Assembly: GCF_023100725.1 (NCBI RefSeq)
Contig: NZ_CP095501.1
Coordinates: 806,001 to 870,000 of the forward strand
Reading direction: 5' to 3'
DNA: 64,000 nucleotides
Origin: Arthrobacter antioxidans
GTDB taxonomy: Bacteria; Actinomycetota; Actinomycetes; Actinomycetales; Micrococcaceae
Under the pieces are notes generated by a model, which saw nothing but the letters and a program-made list of their open reading frames with translations, was not told the DNA's origin and did not search any database. Positions within the stretch are counted from its first letter, which is position 1; every line of letters begins with the position of its first letter. Of the stretch, positions 48,415 to 57,119 are shown piece after piece. Position numbers and translations under genes: made by a program.

Positions 48415-49701
48415 GTGAAGCTTCCCCCCGGCCCCGCGCTGCGAGCCGTCCGATGCCTGGCCGGAGGGACGGCCCTGGCGCTGGTCCTGTCCGCCTGCGC
48501 CCCCCAGGACGACGTCGTCACGCTGGACTTCTTCCAGTTCAAACCCGAGGCGGTGGCGGACTTCGGTGCCATCATCGACCGGTTCGAGGCGGCGAATCCC
48601 GGCATCCGGGTGGTGCAGAACCACGTCCCCGACGCCGACACCGCGATCCGCACGCTGCTCGTGAAGGACAAGACGCCGGACGTCCTGACGCTCAACGGGA
48701 ACGGGCGGTACGGCGAGCTCGCCGAGGCGTGCGTGTTCGCGGACCTCTCGGACCTCCCGGTCGTCGAGCAGGTCCGGCCGGCGGTCGGCGACATCATCGG
48801 CGACCTCGGTTCCTGCAGCGCCGACGAGGTGAACGCGGTGCCCTTCTCGAACAACGCGAGCGGCATCCTCTACAACAAGGACCTCTTCGAGCAGCACGGC
48901 GTCGAGGTCCCGACCACCTGGGACGAACTGCTGGCGGCGGCGCAGACCTTCGAGGACGCCGGCGTCACGCCGTTCTACACCACCCTCAAGGACGCCTGGA
49001 CGGTGAGCCCCGCGTTCGTGAACCTCGGCGGGGCCCTCCAGCCGGAGGGCTTCTTCGACCGGCTCCGCGCCGAGGGACTGGACGTGGCATCGGGGGAGGT
49101 GTCCTTCTCCCAGGACTACCCGGAAGCCATGGAGAAGCTGACGACGCTGTACGGTTTCGGGCAGGACGGCGCCGCCAGCCGCGACTACAACGCAGGCAAC
49201 GCGGCGTTCGGGGCGGGGGAGTCCGCGATGTACATGCAGGGGAGCTACGCCATCCCCGCGATCCGTGCCTCGAACCCGGACGCCAACATCGGCTCCTTCC
49301 CCTACCCGGCCACGAACTCGCCGGAGGACACCGTCGTCGTGTCCGGCGTCGACGTCGCCGTGTCGGTGGGACGCGACACCGAGCATCCCGAGGAGGCCAG
49401 GCGGTTCGTCGAGTTCCTCATGTCACCGGAGGTGGTGCAGCAGTACGCGGAGGACCAGAGCGCGTTCTCCCCCCTGGCCACCGGCGCCGAGACCACCGAC
49501 CCGGCCCTGGCCGGCCTCGCGCCGTACTTCGACGACAACCGGATCATCGGGTTCATCGACCACCAGCTGCCCGCGAGCCTGCCCCTCCCGCAGTACCTGC
49601 AGGAGCTGGCCCTCGGCGGATCGGTGGAGGACTTCCTGTCCGTCATGGACCGCGAGTGGAGCAAGATCGCCGCCCGCACCATCCCCAACGAGAAGGACTG
49701 A
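48415..49701 (+). CDS. Sugar ABC transporter substrate-binding lipoprotein
   Basis: 428 residues. Signal peptide and lipobox ALALVLSAC; mature chain begins VVTLDFFQFKPEAVADFGAIIDRFEAANPGIRV, the usual start of cluster-1 sugar binders. Typical later motifs are PFSNNASGILYNKDLFEQHGVEVPTTWDEL, GAGESAMYMQGSYAIPAI and the C-terminal LPQYLQELALGG. GTG 48415 has AAGGAG 8 bases upstream; the 257 codons open in front of it are the ROK gene's antisense. It is the first gene of a four-gene operon and should bind an alpha-glucoside or oligosaccharide, judged by the GH13 enzyme at the end. Confidence 0.93.
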   Translation: MKLPPGPALRAVRCLAGGTALALVLSACAPQDDVVTLDFFQFKPEAVADFGAIIDRFEAANPGIRVVQNHVPDADTAIRTLLVKDKTPDVLTLNGNGRYGELAEACVFADLSDLPVVEQVRPAVGDIIGDLGSCSADEVNAVPFSNNASGILYNKDLFEQHGVEVPTTWDELLAAAQTFEDAGVTPFYTTLKDAWTVSPAFVNLGGALQPEGFFDRLRAEGLDVASGEVSFSQDYPEAMEKLTTLYGFGQDGAASRDYNAGNAAFGAGESAMYMQGSYAIPAIRASNPDANIGSFPYPATNSPEDTVVVSGVDVAVSVGRDTEHPEEARRFVEFLMSPEVVQQYAEDQSAFSPLATGAETTDPALAGLAPYFDDNRIIGFIDHQLPASLPLPQYLQELALGGSVEDFLSVMDREWSKIAARTIPNEKD

Positions 49702-49702
49702 C

Positions 49703-50626
49703 ATGAGCACCGACGTGAGCCGACCCGCCCGCCCGGGCACGCCACCTCCCGCGCTGCGGCAGGACCGGCGGGTGCCGCGGGTCTTCTACCTGATGGTCCT
49801 CCCCGCGGTGGCGCTGTTCGCCGTGTTCCACACGCTGCCGCTGCTCACGGGCATGTTCTTCAGCCTGACCAACTACGCCGGGTACGGCGAATGGTCCTTC
49901 GTGGGCCTGCAGAACTACGCCAACCTGTTCGGCGACGACCGCATCTACGGCGCCTACGGGTTCACGTTCCTGTTCGCGATCGTGTCCACGATCGCGGTGA
50001 ACATCATCGCGCTCGCGGTGGCGATCGCCCTCAACGGCAGGATCCGCTTCAAGACCGGGTTCCGCGGGATCTTCTTCATCCCGAACATCCTGTCCATCCT
50101 GATCGTCGGGTACGTCTTCAACTACCTGTTCTCGAACTCGGTCCCGGCGATCGCCGAGGCCCTGGGCATCACCTCCCTGACCACGAGCATCCTCGCGAGC
50201 CCGGACACGGCCTGGATCGGCGTCGTGATCCTGTCCGTGTGGCAGGCGGCGGCGTTCAACATCATCATCTACCTCGCCGGGCTGCAGACCATCCCGACCG
50301 AGCTCTACGAGGCGGCTGCCCTCGACGGCGCCTCCCCGTGGAAGCAGTTCACCTCGATCACCTTCCCGATGATCGGCGCGTTCTTCACCATCAACATGGT
50401 GCTGAGCCTCAAGAACTTCCTGCAGGTGTTCGACCAGATCATCTCGCTGACGGCGGGCGGGCCGGGGACCTCGACCGAATCCATCTCCGTGCTGATTTAC
50501 CGCGGAGGCTTCCAGGGCGGGGAGTACGGCTACCAGACCGCCAACGCCGTGATCTACCTGTTCGTGATCATCGCCATCTCATTCATCCAGCTGCGCATCC
50601 TGCAGCGCAGGGAGGCCTCGTTCTGA
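49703..50626 (+). CDS. Sugar ABC transporter permease (MalF-like)
   Basis: 307-residue permease with six transmembrane segments. The N-terminal arm is Pro/Arg-rich, then VFYLMVLPAVALFAVFHTLPLLTGMFFSLTNY. The EAA loop reads LYEAAALDGASPWKQFTSITFPMI. Start ATG 49703 lies one base after the binding-protein stop, with AAGGA before it, so translation is coupled. Its stop overlaps the next permease start by one base (TGATG). Together the two permeases form the import channel; the ATPase is not encoded here and is likely a shared MsmK-type subunit. Confidence 0.93.
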   Translation: MSTDVSRPARPGTPPPALRQDRRVPRVFYLMVLPAVALFAVFHTLPLLTGMFFSLTNYAGYGEWSFVGLQNYANLFGDDRIYGAYGFTFLFAIVSTIAVNIIALAVAIALNGRIRFKTGFRGIFFIPNILSILIVGYVFNYLFSNSVPAIAEALGITSLTTSILASPDTAWIGVVILSVWQAAAFNIIIYLAGLQTIPTELYEAAALDGASPWKQFTSITFPMIGAFFTINMVLSLKNFLQVFDQIISLTAGGPGTSTESISVLIYRGGFQGGEYGYQTANAVIYLFVIIAISFIQLRILQRREASF

Positions 50627-51525
50627 TGACTGCCACATCGCAATCCGCGGGCCCCGTGCTCGTCGACACCCCCCGGCCCGACGACGTCGGGCCGGTCTAC
50701 CGCCCCGACCGCCGCAGCGTGAACTGGTGGCTGACGGCGCTCGTCGCGGTCTGCGCCCTCACGGTGCTGATCCCGCTCTATTTCACCGTGGTGACGGCGC
50801 TGAAGACGCCGGACCAGCTCGGCGGCACGGGGTTCGGGCTGCCGACGTCGGCCCGCTGGGAGAACTTCGCCGAGGCGTGGACGCTCACGAGCTTCCCCCG
50901 GGCCCTGCTCAACACCGGGCTGGTCACCGTGGGGGCGGTGCTGCTGACGCTCCTGACCAACTCCATGGTCGCCTACGCGATCGCCCGCAACCTCCACCGG
51001 CGGTTCTTCAAGGGCCTCTACCTCTACTTCATCGCCGCCCTGTTCGTCCCGTTCCCGATCATCATGCTGCCCGTGGTGAAGCAGACCGCCATCCTCGGGC
51101 TCGACAACCAGCTGGGGCTCATCCTGCTCTACACGGTGTACGGGCTCTCGTTCAACATCTTCGTGTACGTGGCCTACATCCGGTCCATCCCCCTCGAACT
51201 CGAGGAGGCCGCGCTGACCGACGGCGCCACCACATGGACGGTCTTCTGGCGCATCATCTTCCCGCTGCTGGGCCCCATGAACGCGACCGTCGGCATCCTC
51301 ACCTGCCTCTGGGCCTGGAACGACTTCATGCTGCCGCTGGTGATCCTCTCCGACCCGTCGGCGCAGACCCTGCCGCTGGCACAGTTCATCTTCCAGGGCC
51401 AGTTCAATACGAACTATTCGGTGGCATTCGCCTCCTACCTCATGGCAATGGCACCGTTGTTGATCGTGTACATCTTCGCGCAGCGCTGGGTCATCTCCGG
51501 CGTGATGCGCGGATCCTCGAAGTAG
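50626..51525 (+). CDS. Sugar ABC transporter permease (MalG-like)
   Basis: 299-residue permease with six segments, starting VNWWLTALVAVCALTVLIPLYFTVVTALKTPDQLG. The EAA loop is LEEAALTDGATTWTVFWRIIFPLLGP and the C-terminus ends WVISGVMRGSSK. ATG 50626 overlaps the previous stop. Residues 1-35 form a hydrophilic arm. It partners the MalF-like protein; the GH13 gene follows 35 bp later. Substrate class inferred as a malto- or isomalto-type sugar from the hydrolase. Confidence 0.93.
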   Translation: MTATSQSAGPVLVDTPRPDDVGPVYRPDRRSVNWWLTALVAVCALTVLIPLYFTVVTALKTPDQLGGTGFGLPTSARWENFAEAWTLTSFPRALLNTGLVTVGAVLLTLLTNSMVAYAIARNLHRRFFKGLYLYFIAALFVPFPIIMLPVVKQTAILGLDNQLGLILLYTVYGLSFNIFVYVAYIRSIPLELEEAALTDGATTWTVFWRIIFPLLGPMNATVGILTCLWAWNDFMLPLVILSDPSAQTLPLAQFIFQGQFNTNYSVAFASYLMAMAPLLIVYIFAQRWVISGVMRGSSK

Positions 51526-51560
51526 CCCCACCGACCGACCAACGAAAGGGAACCACCTTC

Positions 51561-53276
51561 GTGACTTCCACCGTCAATCCCGACGTCGACTCCGCCGTGG
51601 ACGCCGCCACCGAGCTGCCCGCCGAGGCGCTCGCGGAGCGCATGCAGGACCCGGACTGGTGGCGCCAGGCCGCCGTCTACCAGATCTACCCCCGGAGCTT
51701 CGCCGATTCCAACGGCGACGGCATCGGCGACCTCAAGGGCATCACGTCCCGCATCCCGTACCTGAAGTCGCTCGGCGTGGACGCCGTCTGGCTCAGCCCC
51801 TTCTACCCGTCCGCGCTCGCCGACGGCGGGTACGACGTCGACGACTACCGGGACGTCGACCCCAAGCTCGGCACGCTCGAGGACTTCGACGAGATGATCG
51901 CCGCCCTGCACGCCGCGGGCATCAAGCTCGTCGCGGACATCGTCCCGAACCACACCTCCGACCGCCACGAGTGGTTCCGGGAGGCCCTCGCCTCGCCGAA
52001 GGGGTCCGCCGCCCGTGACCGCTACATCTTCCACGACGGCAAGGGCCCCGACGGCTCGGAGCCGCCGTCGGACTGGGACTCCGTGTTCGGCGGTCCCGCC
52101 TGGGAGCGCACGGAGGACGGGCAGTGGTACATGCACATCTTCGCCCGGGAGCAGCCGGACCTGAACTGGGACAACCGCGAGGTCCGCGACGACTTCCTGA
52201 AGACCCTCCGCTTCTGGTCCGACCGTGGCGTCGACGGCTTCCGCGTGGACGTGGCCCACGCCCTCACCAAGGACATGAGCGAGCCGCTGCCGTCCAAGGC
52301 CGACCTCGGCCCCGAGGGCGGGAACAACCAGGGCAAGCACCCCTTCTGGGACCGCGACGAGGTCCACGAGGTCTTCGCCGAATGGCGCCGGGTGTTCAAC
52401 GAGTACACGCCGCCGCGCACCGCCGTGGCCGAGGCGTGGGTCCACGCCGACCGCCGCGCCCGCTACGCGAGCCCCGAGGGGCTCGGCCAGGCGTTCAACT
52501 TCGACCTCCTCAAGGCCGACTGGAACCCCGGCCAGTTCCGCGACATCATCACCAAGAACCTCGCCGAGGCGACCTCCTCGGGCGCATCGTCCACCTGGGT
52601 CTTCTCCAACCACGACGTCGTCCGGCATGCCACGCGCTACGGCCTGCCGCCCGCCGGCGCCGACAGCGAGGACGGCCAGGACGGCTCGGCCTGGCTCATG
52701 AGCGGCGGCCAGGAGCCCGCGCTGGACCACGCGCTCGGCGAGCGTCGGGCCCGCGCCGTCTCCCAGCTCATGCTCGCCCTGCCCGGCTCCGCCTACCTGT
52801 ACCAGGGCGAGGAGCTCGGCCTGCACGAGGTCGCGGACATCCCCGACGAGCACCGGCAGGACCCCACGTTCTTCCGCAACGCGGGCGTCGACGTGGGCCG
52901 TGACGGCTGCCGCGTCCCGCTGCCGTGGACGCGCGACGGCGAGTCCTTCGGCTTCGGGTTCCAGGGTGCGCACCTGCCGCAGCCGGCGTGGTTCGGCGAG
53001 TACGCCGTCGAGGTGCAGGAGGCGGACCCCGCCTCCCACCTCAGCTTCTACCGCCGCGCGCTCGCCCTGCGCCGCGAACTGCAGGGCGAGGAGGACTTCG
53101 CGTGGGTCGACGAGCCCTCCGCCGACGTCCTCCACTTCACGCGCCCGAACGGCTGGCGCTCCGTGACCAACTTCGGGTCGACGCCGGTGGACCTGCCCGA
53201 GGGCAGGGTGCTGCTGAGCAGTTCGCCGCTCGAGGACGGCAGGCTGCCGGGCGACACGACGGCCTGGCTCGTCTAG
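51561..53276 (+). CDS. Glycoside hydrolase family 13 alpha-glucosidase
   Basis: 571-residue cytoplasmic enzyme. It starts WWRQAAVYQIYPRSFADSNGDGIGDLKGI, the usual oligo-1,6-glucosidase opening. Conserved regions: region I DIVPNHTSDRHEWF (about 126-139), region II GFRVDVAHAL with nucleophile Asp230, region III AVAEAWV with acid/base Glu291, and region IV FSNHDVVRHATRYG with Asp352. No signal peptide, so it splits the imported sugar in the cytoplasm. GTG 51561 has AAAGGG ahead; the 278 codons open upstream are the permease shadow. It may be an isomaltase, trehalose or sucrose-type hydrolase, which sequence alone does not settle. Confidence 0.94.
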   Translation: MTSTVNPDVDSAVDAATELPAEALAERMQDPDWWRQAAVYQIYPRSFADSNGDGIGDLKGITSRIPYLKSLGVDAVWLSPFYPSALADGGYDVDDYRDVDPKLGTLEDFDEMIAALHAAGIKLVADIVPNHTSDRHEWFREALASPKGSAARDRYIFHDGKGPDGSEPPSDWDSVFGGPAWERTEDGQWYMHIFAREQPDLNWDNREVRDDFLKTLRFWSDRGVDGFRVDVAHALTKDMSEPLPSKADLGPEGGNNQGKHPFWDRDEVHEVFAEWRRVFNEYTPPRTAVAEAWVHADRRARYASPEGLGQAFNFDLLKADWNPGQFRDIITKNLAEATSSGASSTWVFSNHDVVRHATRYGLPPAGADSEDGQDGSAWLMSGGQEPALDHALGERRARAVSQLMLALPGSAYLYQGEELGLHEVADIPDEHRQDPTFFRNAGVDVGRDGCRVPLPWTRDGESFGFGFQGAHLPQPAWFGEYAVEVQEADPASHLSFYRRALALRRELQGEEDFAWVDEPSADVLHFTRPNGWRSVTNFGSTPVDLPEGRVLLSSSPLEDGRLPGDTTAWLV

Positions 53277-53288
53277 CACGCCCTTCGT

Positions 53289-53316
53289 GCGGGTCGCCCT
53301 CCCGGGGGTGGCCCGC
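53289..53316 (+). terminator. Terminator-like hairpin after the GH13 gene
   Basis: A 10-bp stem with two G-U pairs, 53289-53298 with 53307-53316, loop CTCCCGGG, 13 bp beyond the stop. The tail is CGTCGTCGTTCC, a weak T stretch. Confidence 0.5.
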
Positions 53317-53437
53317 CGTCGTCGTTCCCGACTGCGGGAGTGCCGCGGCGCCCGTTCGTCCGCAGGGGAATCGGTTGCGGCCGGATTCGGCGCGTCGGAA
53401 TACTGGAGGGACGGCACGGGCGAGGGAGGGCAGCGGC

Positions 53438-54052
53438 ATGGGCGGGTCACAGGACCACGAGGAGAGGCTGCGCAAGGCAGCCCAGTACCGTGCTGCCCAG
53501 GGCGACGAGGGCGCCGCCATGGCCGAACTGGAACGCCAGAACGACGACGGCGGTGAGGCGGACGGGGAGATGGCGCCGCTGCGCCGGGGCGAGGACGAGA
53601 CCAGGCGGGCCCGGCTCATCGTGGATCGCGCCGTGGCGCGCGGCGACTTCGACAACCTGGCCCTCGCGGGCAAGCCGATCCCCGGGCTGGGGGAGGCGCA
53701 CGATCCGGACTGGTGGGTCAAGGGCCTGATCCAGCGCGAGAACATCACCGGCCTCGGCCCCCGCGCCATCCTGCTGCGCACGGAGGACGCCGAACTCGAC
53801 GCCCGGCTCGACCGCCAGTACACCGAGCGCCAGGTCCGCGAGGTCCTGGAGGACTTCAACCACCGGGTGGTCGACGCCCGGCGCCAGCTCCTCGGCGGTC
53901 CACCCGTGATCACTCCGCTCCGCGACGTGGACGCCGAGGTGCAGCGCTGGCGCGACCGCCGGGAGGCGGCCCGCCGTGCCGCCGAGGCCCAGTCCCCGCC
54001 GGTCCAGCCCCCGACCTCGTTCTGGCGGCGTCTCTGGCGGGGCCGGAGCTAG
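53438..54052 (+). CDS. DUF1992 (DnaJ-homologue C28-type) protein
   Basis: 204 residues. The DUF1992 core is DRAVARGDFDNLALAGKPIPGLGEAHDPDWWVKGLIQRENITGLGP, followed by LDRQYTERQVREVLEDFNHRVVDARRQLL and a basic tail SFWRRLWRGRS. The GxFDNLxxxGKPIP signature is highly characteristic. Function unknown; animals have a DnaJ-linked version, but no J-domain is present here. ATG 53438 has GGGAGGG 7 bases upstream; the 171 codons open before it are the GH13 shadow. Its TAG overlaps the stop of the convergent glycosyltransferase gene by the tetranucleotide CTAG. Confidence 0.9.
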   Translation: MGGSQDHEERLRKAAQYRAAQGDEGAAMAELERQNDDGGEADGEMAPLRRGEDETRRARLIVDRAVARGDFDNLALAGKPIPGLGEAHDPDWWVKGLIQRENITGLGPRAILLRTEDAELDARLDRQYTERQVREVLEDFNHRVVDARRQLLGGPPVITPLRDVDAEVQRWRDRREAARRAAEAQSPPVQPPTSFWRRLWRGRS

Positions 54053-56118
54053 CTCCCGGCGCCCTGCGCGGCCTGCCGGGCCTTCGCCGTGGCGATGTCC
54101 GCCTGGTAGTGCTCGTACCCGCGGTAGCGGACGGCCTCGATGACGACGCTGAAGATGACGAGGTCGAAGATCACCCACACGATGTTGACGGACGTCCCGA
54201 GGATGTCCGCCTGCCCGAGGGCCAGGCGGATGATGCCGACGACCGTCGCTCCGGCCAGCAGGCCCATCGCCCACAGCTGCGGCTTCACGAGGTCCCAGCG
54301 CAGCGTGTCGTCCTGCTGCAGGGTCTTCGGCGTCACGGCGAAGTCCAGGTCGCGGCCCAGGTAGACGTTGCCGAAGGCCGAGGTGATGGATCGGATCCAG
54401 ACGGGGAACAGGGCGAGGGAGTACTGCTGGCCGCGCCACGTCCTCACGCCCTTCCCGACCACGAGGAACAGGAGCTGGTTGACCACGAGGAACGGGATCA
54501 GCCGCAGGAAGAACTCGGTGCTGATGGAGTCCACCGGGAGGATGCCGAAGAGGAGGTAGATGATGGGCGCGGCGATGTAGATGATCGCGGCGAACCCGGA
54601 GAGGTAGCTCCACATCGTGGCCCCGTACATGAGCTTCTGGGCGAACGTCAGGCCCTTCTGCGCGAACGGGTTCTCGCGGAACAGCACCTGGATGGTGCCC
54701 TGCGCCCAGCGCAGCCGCTGGGTCAGCATGGAGCTGAGGTCCTCGGGTGCGAGCCCGTCGGCGAGCTTCTCGTGATGGTAGGCGGACTCCCAGCCCAGGG
54801 AGTGCAGCCGCATGCACGTGGCCATGTCCTCGGTGACGGAGATGGTGGCCATCGGCATGACGGCCTGCGCCTCGCCGGTGCGCTCCGCGCTGACCGACTC
54901 GATGAGGACGCGGACGGCGTCGATCGCCGCGAGCGGGGACCAGGAGCGCTGGGCCAGCTGGTCGAGGGCGGTGTCGTCGACGACGGCGAGGGCGGGGGTG
55001 CTCGCCGCTGCGCCCTGCAGCCCGGGCTCCAGGCCTTCGATGCCGAGGTCGGCCAGGGAGGCCAGGTCGTCGTGGAACGCGGCGATGTCCGCGGCGACCA
55101 GGCTGCGGGTCACCGCCACGACGCGCTGCTGGAACTCGTAGGTCACCTCGGAGATGCCGTGGCCCTTCTGCAGGCGGCGGCGGACCCGGCGGAGGTCCTT
55201 CGCCACCAGGTCCAGTGCCTCGGTCACCCGCTCGTTGTCCTCGCCGAGGTTCTTCTTGGCCCTCGCGATGACCTTGTCGGAGGTCCGGAGCGCCTTGTGC
55301 AGGGCGAGTTCGATCTCCGTGACGTAGCGGGTGACCCCGAGCTGCATGAGCGCCTCACGGCGGATGATGGCGTTCGAGCCGCAGAAGAAGGCGGCGTTCC
55401 AGCCGTCCTTGCCCTGCTGGATGGGACCGTAGAAGAGCGGCGCCTGGCTTCCCAGGGGGTCCGAGTCCGGCACGTTGACGAAGACCTGCGGGGTCTGGAC
55501 CAGGGCCATCTTCTCGTTGGTGAAGTACCCGAGGGTCCGGTCCAGGATGAGGGGGTCGGGGATCTGGTCCGCATCGAGGATGACGAGGAACTCGCCGTCC
55601 GTGGACATGAGCGCGTTGTTCAGGTTGCCGGCCTTGGCATGGCGGGGCATGTCCTTCCAGTCCGCCGAGCGCGTGATCCAGCCGATGCCCTCGGCCTCCG
55701 CGGCCGCCCGGACGTCGGCGCGGTTGCCGTCGTCGAGGATCCAGGTCTGGTGCGGATAGCGGATGGCCTTCGCGGCCCGCGCGGTGGTCAGGACGAGGTC
55801 CAGCGGCTCGTTGTAGGTGGTGATGAAGACGTCCACGGTGAGGCCGGCGGGTGCCTCCGGGGGTTCACGCCTCTTGAGCCTCCACACGGTGAAGCCGAAC
55901 AGCAGCGAATCGATCAGGGAGTACGTCTCCGCCAGGACCAGCGGGATCGCGATCCACCAGGCGTCCCAGCTGATCGAGAAGAGCCATCGCCAGACGATGT
56001 AGTTCAGGCCGAGGACCGCCGTCACGAGCACGATGGCCCGGATCAGGAGGGTGCGGCCCCCGAAGGAGCGGTCCCGGCGTGAAGGATCCACGGAGCGATC
56101 GGTTGTCACTGTCCCCAT
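54049..56118 (-). CDS. Cellulose-synthase-like family 2 glycosyltransferase with helical insert
   Basis: 689-residue membrane enzyme. Two segments near 25-75, then the catalytic part: VDVFITTYNEPLDLVLTTA, YPHQTWILDDG, the metal motif LDADQIPD (182-184), GWNAAFFCGSNAIIRREAL, TED (429-431) as the catalytic-base region, and QRLRWAQG (467-474) for processive binding. Four or five segments end the chain. Between FCGSNAIIRREAL and TED, where about 15 residues are usual, there are about 165, rich in charged helices. ATG 56118 is chosen, with weak ribosome-binding sequence; GTG 56109 is possible. No cellulose operon partners (bcsB, bcsZ) are present. Confidence 0.9.
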   Translation of the reverse strand: MGTVTTDRSVDPSRRDRSFGGRTLLIRAIVLVTAVLGLNYIVWRWLFSISWDAWWIAIPLVLAETYSLIDSLLFGFTVWRLKRREPPEAPAGLTVDVFITTYNEPLDLVLTTARAAKAIRYPHQTWILDDGNRADVRAAAEAEGIGWITRSADWKDMPRHAKAGNLNNALMSTDGEFLVILDADQIPDPLILDRTLGYFTNEKMALVQTPQVFVNVPDSDPLGSQAPLFYGPIQQGKDGWNAAFFCGSNAIIRREALMQLGVTRYVTEIELALHKALRTSDKVIARAKKNLGEDNERVTEALDLVAKDLRRVRRRLQKGHGISEVTYEFQQRVVAVTRSLVAADIAAFHDDLASLADLGIEGLEPGLQGAAASTPALAVVDDTALDQLAQRSWSPLAAIDAVRVLIESVSAERTGEAQAVMPMATISVTEDMATCMRLHSLGWESAYHHEKLADGLAPEDLSSMLTQRLRWAQGTIQVLFRENPFAQKGLTFAQKLMYGATMWSYLSGFAAIIYIAAPIIYLLFGILPVDSISTEFFLRLIPFLVVNQLLFLVVGKGVRTWRGQQYSLALFPVWIRSITSAFGNVYLGRDLDFAVTPKTLQQDDTLRWDLVKPQLWAMGLLAGATVVGIIRLALGQADILGTSVNIVWVIFDLVIFSVVIEAVRYRGYEHYQADIATAKARQAAQGAGS

Positions 56119-56360
56119 GCGGCAGCACGTTCCACTTCTGCTTCCGTGCACGCAGGCACTGTCGGTGACTTGTGTGCGCCGGGGTGGCCGCACTGAGACG
56201 CTCACCGGGTCCCGGGGACCATGAAGCACTGGGACCAAAGTACCCGAGGACCCGCCGGGCCGGGCGGAGGTCCCTCCCATGTCGGCGTCGCGCTGGAAGC
56301 GCCGGCCCTCCGCGAGCCGCGTCCTCGGCGGTGCCGGCCGCGACTCCTCCCCGCAACCCC

Positions 56361-57119
56361 TCAGCCGCGGGTAGCGCCGTCCGTCCACACGTAGAACTTC
56401 TCGGGCCGGCCCGCGGACCCGTACTGCGGGACGATCCGCGCCTGCCCGCGCGAGACCAGGAACTCGAGGTAGCGACGGGCACTCACGCGGGCCATGCCGA
56501 GCCGGGCTGCGACCTCGGACGCCGACGTCCCGCGGCCCTGCCCCGCCAGGTCCAGGACGACGGCGTCGAGCGTCGGCGCGGAGAGTCCCTTCGGGGGAGC
56601 GAGCGTGGTGTTACCGGTCGGTTCCCTCGGCCCCGACAGCGCACCGCCCGCTCCCGCCGTCGTGCCGAGGAGCTGGTCGATCCGGTGCTGGTCCAGCGCC
56701 GGCGCGCTGTCCCCGGCCTGGGCGTCGAGCTCGCGCCGGTACGCCACGTAGTGGTCGAGCCGCTGGTTCAGGACCGCGGCGCCGAAGGGCTTCACGAGAT
56801 AGTGCAGCACGCCGCCGGCCACCGCGGCCCGTACGGTGTCGAGCTCGCGGGCGGCGGTGATCGCCATGACGTCGAGGGGCTCGCCCGGCCGGTTCCGCAG
56901 GGCCCGGAGCACCTCGATCCCGGACATGTCCGGGAGGTGGATGTCCAGCAGCACGAGCCGGGGCTGCAGCTCCTGCACGAGGTCGAGGGCGCGGGCGCCG
57001 GTGTGCGCGGCGCCGACGACGTCGAAGGCGCCGTGGGCCAGCAGGAACCCGGTGTGGATGCCGGCGACCTCGTGGTCGTCGTCGACCACGAGGGTGGGGA
57101 TCAGCGCGGGGGAGCTCAC
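56361..57119 (-). CDS. Response regulator of the CitB/DctR type
   Basis: 252 residues. The receiver domain has the acidic pair in LVVDDDHEV, the phosphoacceptor Asp59 in VLLDIHLPDMSG, Thr88 in AITAARE and Lys110 in YLVKPFG. After a linker of about 60 residues comes a helix-turn-helix (SASEVAARLGMARVSARRYLEFL) and a winged tail, as in DctR/CitB/MalR regulators. GTG 57119 overlaps the kinase stop (GTGA). The pair is divergent from tctCBA and is expected to activate that operon when the tricarboxylate or dicarboxylate is sensed. Confidence 0.93.
   Translation of the reverse strand: MSSPALIPTLVVDDDHEVAGIHTGFLLAHGAFDVVGAAHTGARALDLVQELQPRLVLLDIHLPDMSGIEVLRALRNRPGEPLDVMAITAARELDTVRAAVAGGVLHYLVKPFGAAVLNQRLDHYVAYRRELDAQAGDSAPALDQHRIDQLLGTTAGAGGALSGPREPTGNTTLAPPKGLSAPTLDAVVLDLAGQGRGTSASEVAARLGMARVSARRYLEFLVSRGQARIVPQYGSAGRPEKFYVWTDGATRG

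Noticed and set aside
50727..51560. Long upstream extension of the GH13 reading frame
   Set aside because: It overlaps the MalG-like permease gene in another frame, is Arg/Pro/His-rich like GC-rich shadow sequence, and a ribosome-binding site supports GTG 51561.
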